DNA of 8,733 bases from Deltaproteobacteria bacterium. Lineage in GTDB: Bacteria > Desulfobacterota > Syntrophia > Syntrophales > UBA2210. The DNA lies in assembly GCA_016935875.1 (NCBI GenBank), contig JAFGQD010000096.1, positions 1 through 8,733 of the forward strand. The letters are read 5' to 3'. Shown piece by piece: positions 5,937 through 8,733 of this stretch. The position numbers and the translations under genes were made by a program. The notes under the pieces were generated by a model that saw only the letters and a program-made list of their open reading frames with translations, made no database searches and was not told the origin of the DNA. Every line of letters begins with the position of its first letter. Position 1 is the first letter of the stretch.

Positions 5937-6347
5937 TTATTCATCGGTATTTGAAACCTTCGAGCGCAGGTCCTTTTTCTCAGACTGGATGTGTTTCAAT
6001 TTGAGGACTTTTTCTTTCGCCTTTTTTGATCGTCTCCTCTTCTGTCGTCGTATCTTCTCAATCTTCTGGCGCTGGAGACTTGCCTTTCCCTTCTGTATCC
6101 GCTCTATTCTGTCAAGAAGAATGCGTCTCGCAAAAAACCGGTTCAGTTCCCGGGAGCGCTCCTGCTGGCACTTTACCGAAAGTCCGGTAGGAATATGCAT
6201 GAGAACCACACAGGAGGATGTCTTGTTCACCTTCTGTCCTCCAGGACCTGACGCCCTGACAAAGGTTTCGCGAAGATCTTCCTCCTTTACTCCCAGATCC
6301 TCCATGCGGCCGGCAAGCACTGTTTCCTTCTTCAGTGATACACTCAT
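5937..6347 (-). CDS. Peptide chain release factor-like ribosome-rescue protein (GGQ domain, ArfB/MTRFR-like)
   Basis: The 136-residue protein has the release-factor catalytic domain without codon-reading domains: RASGPGGQKVNKTSS at 31-45 with the GGQ at 36-38, then CVVLMHIPTGLSVKCQQERS (46-65), and a strongly basic tail (about 86-131) rich in Lys/Arg. The GGQ loop hydrolyses peptidyl-tRNA in the ribosome. Lack of a stop-codon reading domain plus a basic tail is typical of rescue factors such as ArfB; the sequence around the GGQ and the RSRELNRFFARRIL segment look closer to mitochondrial MTRFR (C12orf65), which releases nascent chains from stalled large subunits. The start is uncertain: ATG at 6347 matches family N-termini (MSVSLKKE) and follows a -10-like TATTAT by six bases, so the message may be leaderless; ATG at 6365 and GTG at 6371 are in frame upstream. 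It is a single gene, divergent from the RNase Z-like gene. Confidence 0.85.
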   Translation of the reverse strand: MSVSLKKETVLAGRMEDLGVKEEDLRETFVRASGPGGQKVNKTSSCVVLMHIPTGLSVKCQQERSRELNRFFARRILLDRIERIQKGKASLQRQKIEKIRRQKRRRSKKAKEKVLKLKHIQSEKKDLRSKVSNTDE

Positions 6348-6353
6348 ATTCTG

Positions 6354-6384
6354 ATAATACTCCATCGACACCGTACGATGTCAA
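6354..6384 (-). promoter_or_regulatory. Probable promoter of the GGQ protein gene, near-leaderless
   Basis: On the minus strand TTGACA (6384-6379) and TATTAT (6359-6354) match five or six of six consensus bases, with a 19-base spacer, two longer than ideal. The start of transcription would fall at about 6347, the A of the preferred ATG. If translation instead begins at 6365, this box lies inside the coding region and is accidental. Confidence 0.5.
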
Positions 6385-6436
6385 GATATTTCAGTTCCCA
6401 TCCGGAAACAAGATAGTCCCTTGATATCATTTTGAG

Positions 6437-6535
6437 ATGGGCACATTTCAGGAATCTGACAAGAAATCCAGCCGCCGGACCTTTATTGGTTCACTTGCTT
6501 GCGGCACATACATGACCGACGGACAGACCTTGTAA
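6437..6535 (+). pseudogene. Possible 32-codon ORF or gene remnant with a twin-arginine-like motif
   Basis: ATG at 6437 opens a 32-codon frame ending in TAA at 6533-6535. The peptide begins MGTFQESDKKSSRRTFIGSL and continues ACGTYMTDGQTL. The SRRTFIG segment looks like a Tat export motif and is followed by a cysteine in a SLACG context, as at the N-terminus of some Rieske or other exported redox proteins, but the hydrophobic part is too short and there is no good ribosome binding site. It could be the decayed start of an exported protein or a chance frame. It precedes the RNase Z-like gene promoter on the same strand. Confidence 0.2.
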
Positions 6536-6561
6536 TTACATAGACCCGCCATGCAAATTAC

Positions 6562-6591
6562 TTGACAGGTTTTTACATATTTGTCTATAGT
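6562..6591 (+). promoter_or_regulatory. Strong promoter of the RNase Z-like gene, near-leaderless
   Basis: TTGACA (6562-6567, six of six) and TATAGT (6586-6591, five of six) are separated by 18 bases. Transcription would begin at about 6598, within three bases of the ATG at 6601. There is no Shine-Dalgarno sequence in the nine bases between the -10 box and the ATG, consistent with leaderless initiation. Confidence 0.7.
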
Positions 6592-6600
6592 TACGGTGTC

Positions 6601-7605
6601 ATGTTCAGCGCCTGTCTCATAAACGACCCCTCGTCCGATCCAGGGGTCTATGTAAAATTCAAGTACAGGAGTGAAGCGGCACTCTTCGACCTCGGAGAGA
6701 TATATCGACTACAACCGAGACAGATCCTCAGGGTTAAACATATCTTCATCTCTCATACGCATATGGATCACTTTATCGGCTTTGACCATCTCCTGAGAAT
6801 CTGCCTCGGAAGGGACATGCATATTTCTCTCTTCGGCCCTCCCGGATTCACAAAAAACGTGGAGGGGAAACTGACCGCCTATACATGGAATCTCGTCGGA
6901 AACTATACAAACGACTTTGTACTCAGGGTAACGGAAGTCTCCGAAACACAGGTAACAACAACAAACTTCAGTTGTCGCGGCGCCTTTAGCCCTGAGCCGG
7001 GTGTCACCGGCAAATTTGACGGCACATTGATCGATAATAACAACTTCACACTAAACGCGGTCTTCCTCGACCACAAGATCCCGATACTTGCCTTTGCACT
7101 GAAAGAACAAACGCATGTGAACATAATGAAAAACGTCCTGGAAGAGATGGGGCTGCCACGGGGCGGATGGCTTGTGGATCTGAAAGACGCTGTCCGCAGG
7201 GGAGAACCCGACGACCTGCCGATAAGGGTCCGCTGGAAGGGGGGACGGGAAAAAACGGTACTGTTGGGCGAGCTGAAAAAGATCACCCGGACAACGGAAG
7301 GTCAGAAGATTTCATATATAGCAGACGCCGTTTACAGCAGCAATAACGCGCGAAAGATCGTGAAACTGGCAAAGGATTCCGACATACTCTTTATAGAAGC
7401 CCCCTTTCTGGATAAGGATTGTAAAACGGCGACTGAGAAATATCACCTTACCGCGAAACAGGCGGGACATCTCGCCGGAATGGCAGAGGTCAAAAACATC
7501 CGCACCTTCCACTTTTCACCAAAGTATAAAGGGCGCGAAGACCTCCTGAAAAATGAGGCTCTGGACGCCTTCAGATCTTCTCTATCTGGAAACCCTCCAG
7601 CTTGA
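6601..7605 (+). CDS. RNase Z-like metallo-beta-lactamase-fold hydrolase
   Basis: The 334-residue protein has the metallo-beta-lactamase metal motif HTHMDH (52-57), preceded by VKHIFIS, and further likely metal or catalytic residues His158 (FLDHKIP), Asp242 (YIADAVY), His282 (KYHLTAKQAG) and His304 (FHFSPKY). These match, in order, the ligands and late motifs of RNase Z, which cuts the 3' trailer from tRNA precursors. The LFGPPGFTKNVEGKL segment (77-91) is typical of a deltaproteobacterial RNase Z-like group. The middle of the protein (about 115-235) differs from classic short RNase Z, so tRNA processing is probable but not certain; another phosphodiesterase role is possible. The ATG at 6601 gives the family N-terminus (CLINDPSSDPGVYV); an in-frame TTG at 6562 is the -35 box of the promoter and is rejected. 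The last 35 bases overlap the 3' end of the NusG paralogue on the other strand. Confidence 0.87.
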   Translation: MFSACLINDPSSDPGVYVKFKYRSEAALFDLGEIYRLQPRQILRVKHIFISHTHMDHFIGFDHLLRICLGRDMHISLFGPPGFTKNVEGKLTAYTWNLVGNYTNDFVLRVTEVSETQVTTTNFSCRGAFSPEPGVTGKFDGTLIDNNNFTLNAVFLDHKIPILAFALKEQTHVNIMKNVLEEMGLPRGGWLVDLKDAVRRGEPDDLPIRVRWKGGREKTVLLGELKKITRTTEGQKISYIADAVYSSNNARKIVKLAKDSDILFIEAPFLDKDCKTATEKYHLTAKQAGHLAGMAEVKNIRTFHFSPKYKGREDLLKNEALDAFRSSLSGNPPA

Positions 7606-8074
7606 TGGCTACAGAGCGTTGGAGTATATCTATGGACACGACGAAAAAACGCTTGCGGAAATCGGCTCGCATGACAACCCCCTCTATATACTTGAAGGGA
7701 CCGTCTGTTATCCTCGCCCGCTCCCCTTCTCCCGGATATATGTAGGGTTGTATTTCCACATCTGAAACGATCAGGCGCTTGATCGCGTCTATCTGTGAAT
7801 CGGGGACCCGCAACGGCTCGTAGCTGTCCGGCTTATCCAACATTTTTACCACACCCGGCGTGGTCAGGACATTGAGTTTTCTCTCGTTTGTGTATTCAGG
7901 AAACATCACAAACAGATAGCCGGAAAACATGGGAATCCGTATCTTCTTTTTTCTGTCTTTTCTTCGACTCCATACCTCAATCTTTGGGAAAAAAGTTTCC
8001 ACCGATCTCTGAATGAGACCAGCATATACCTTGTTTTCAAAACGACTCTTTGTATAAACCGCGTACCAGGGCAT
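7571..8074 (-). CDS. NusG paralogue (transcription antitermination factor of the RfaH/UpxY/LoaP kind)
   Basis: The 167-residue protein has an N-terminal NGN domain (about 1-105) starting PWYAVYTKSRFENKVYAGL with PMFSGYLFVMF (48-58), and a C-terminal KOW region (about 113-165) with GERARITDGPFKYIEGVV (116-133). NusG proteins bind the RNA polymerase clamp and make elongation more processive. The wording SRFENKVYAGL and the dense basic stretch at 37-46 fit the specialised paralogues that serve long operons for polysaccharides or natural products rather than housekeeping NusG, which normally sits with secE and ribosomal protein genes. Here it begins one base after the ribD stop codon, with an AAGGA ribosome binding site inside ribD, so it is co-transcribed with ribD. 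A polysaccharide gene cluster lies about 5 kb further on the same strand and is a possible target; this is inference. Its 3' end overlaps the convergent RNase Z-like gene. Confidence 0.88.
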   Translation of the reverse strand: MPWYAVYTKSRFENKVYAGLIQRSVETFFPKIEVWSRRKDRKKKIRIPMFSGYLFVMFPEYTNERKLNVLTTPGVVKMLDKPDSYEPLRVPDSQIDAIKRLIVSDVEIQPYIYPGEGERARITDGPFKYIEGVVMRADFRKRFFVVSIDILQRSVAIKLEGFQIEKI

Positions 8075-8075
8075 A

Positions 8076-8733
8076 TCAATCCTTTTTCCTTAAATATGTT
8101 ACGATATCTTCGCCTTTCCGGCAGATCCTTTCAAACTTCAGTCTAATGGAATCATCCATCCTCGATATTCCCAGATCGCCCACCGCTTCTATCCCCCTGC
8201 CCAGTATCCTGGGCGCGGTGATAACGATTACCCGGTCAAAGAGACCCTCTCTCACAAAGGAGGTGATGACACCCGCACCCCCCTCTACAAGCAGCGAGGA
8301 TATCTGCCTCCTCGCGAGTTCTACCAGCAGTTTTTTCAGATTCAGGCCACCTTTACCCTTCTCGTCGATAATCAGTGTTTCGATACCCATCTCTTCCAGC
8401 ATGGGAAGTCTTTCTCTTTCGCGAAGGGGTCCCATGGCAATCAGTGTCTTAGCGACATCCTGATTACCGAGAATACGCGCACCGGACGGTATTCTCAGTG
8501 TGGAATCGACAATAACCCTCAGGGGATTTCTTCCCCTGACCAGACGAACCCGAAGATCGGGATCATCCACGATAACGGTCCCTATCCCGACCAGGACCGC
8601 GTCATGCAAACCCCTTAATCTGTGCGCGAATCTGAGGGAAGGCTCTGAGCTTATCCATTGAGAGTGACCTGTGGATGAAGCTATTCTCCCGTCAAGAGTC
8701 TGGGCGTATTTCAGTGTGATAAAGGGTATACCG
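8076..8733 (-). CDS. ribD: RibD reductase domain (riboflavin biosynthesis), N-terminus outside window
   Basis: The last 218 codons are visible; the frame is open through the right edge. The fragment begins GIPFITLKYAQTLDGRIASS and goes on with TGHSQWISSEPS, HDAVLVGIGTVIVDDP and LLVEGGAGVITSF. These are the NADPH- and substrate-binding segments of the RibD C-terminal reductase, which reduces the ribosylamino-pyrimidine phosphate to the ribitylamino form in riboflavin synthesis. Whether an N-terminal deaminase domain precedes it, as in bifunctional RibD, or whether it is a stand-alone RibD-family reductase, cannot be seen. The reductase end is normal, finishing LRKKD. The stop codon is followed by one base and the ATG of the NusG paralogue. 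Confidence 0.88.
   Translation of the reverse strand, partial: GIPFITLKYAQTLDGRIASSTGHSQWISSEPSLRFAHRLRGLHDAVLVGIGTVIVDDPDLRVRLVRGRNPLRVIVDSTLRIPSGARILGNQDVAKTLIAMGPLRERERLPMLEEMGIETLIIDEKGKGGLNLKKLLVELARRQISSLLVEGGAGVITSFVREGLFDRVIVITAPRILGRGIEAVGDLGISRMDDSIRLKFERICRKGEDIVTYLRKKD

Noticed and set aside
6562..6600. TTG start extending the RNase Z-like protein by 13 residues
   Set aside because: The TTG is part of a consensus -35 box with a matching -10 box, and family similarity begins after the ATG at 6601.
8582..8733. Possible start of the RibD-like protein at the TTG at 8609
   Set aside because: The frame is open to the window edge and the upstream residues carry conserved RibD reductase motifs, so the gene begins outside the window.
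1..8733. CRISPR array, tRNA or rRNA genes, riboswitches, intact insertion sequence
   Set aside because: No regularly spaced repeats, tRNA-like cloverleaf, rRNA sequence, FMN-type leader or transposase frame was seen by eye on either strand.

Overview
The window looks like part of a chromosome from an anaerobic bacterium of the Desulfobacterota (former Deltaproteobacteria) type, possibly near the Syntrophia. This placement is inferred from gene content: a siroheme decarboxylase subunit next to hemL (the anaerobic Ahb haem route), an F0 subunit c with a signal-peptide-like leader, an RNase Z-like protein of the type seen in that group, and scattered degenerate palindromes. Nothing in the window fixes a genus.

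Layout. Positions 1-2995 (minus strand) are part of a surface-polysaccharide nucleotide-sugar cluster. In transcription order it holds a possible 32-codon leader ORF, a UDP-glucuronate 4-epimerase, a fused WbpB-like oxidoreductase/WbpD-like acetyltransferase, and the first 21 codons of gmd. Positions 2998-3202 are non-coding with a palindrome. Positions 3203-4960 (minus) hold ahbB-like and hemL, stop codon touching start codon. Positions 5034-5611 hold a stand-alone atpE on the plus strand with its own promoter, strong ribosome binding site and terminator. Positions 5612-5936 have no convincing gene but four inverted repeats. Positions 5937-6347 (minus) encode a small GGQ-motif ribosome-rescue protein resembling mitochondrial MTRFR (C12orf65). 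Positions 6601-7605 (plus) encode an RNase Z-like metallo-hydrolase. Positions 7571-8733 (minus) hold the reductase part of RibD, running off the right edge, followed one base later by a NusG paralogue whose end overlaps the RNase Z-like gene by 35 bases.

How the genes relate. The polysaccharide genes make activated sugars (UDP-galacturonate, a 2,3-diamino-glucuronate derivative, and GDP-6-deoxy sugars through Gmd) for O-antigen or capsule. The NusG paralogue is of the kind that often serves such clusters, but here it sits about 5 kb away behind ribD. AhbB-like and HemL act late and early in tetrapyrrole synthesis. The GGQ protein and the RNase Z-like protein are divergently transcribed, and both have promoter-like boxes so close to the start codon that the messages may be leaderless.

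I did not find a clearly new multi-gene system. The best leads are the paired near-leaderless promoters sharing a 9-base sequence, the coupled leader ORF ahead of the epimerase, the hairpin-rich gap after atpE, and the RibD-NusG paralogue pairing.
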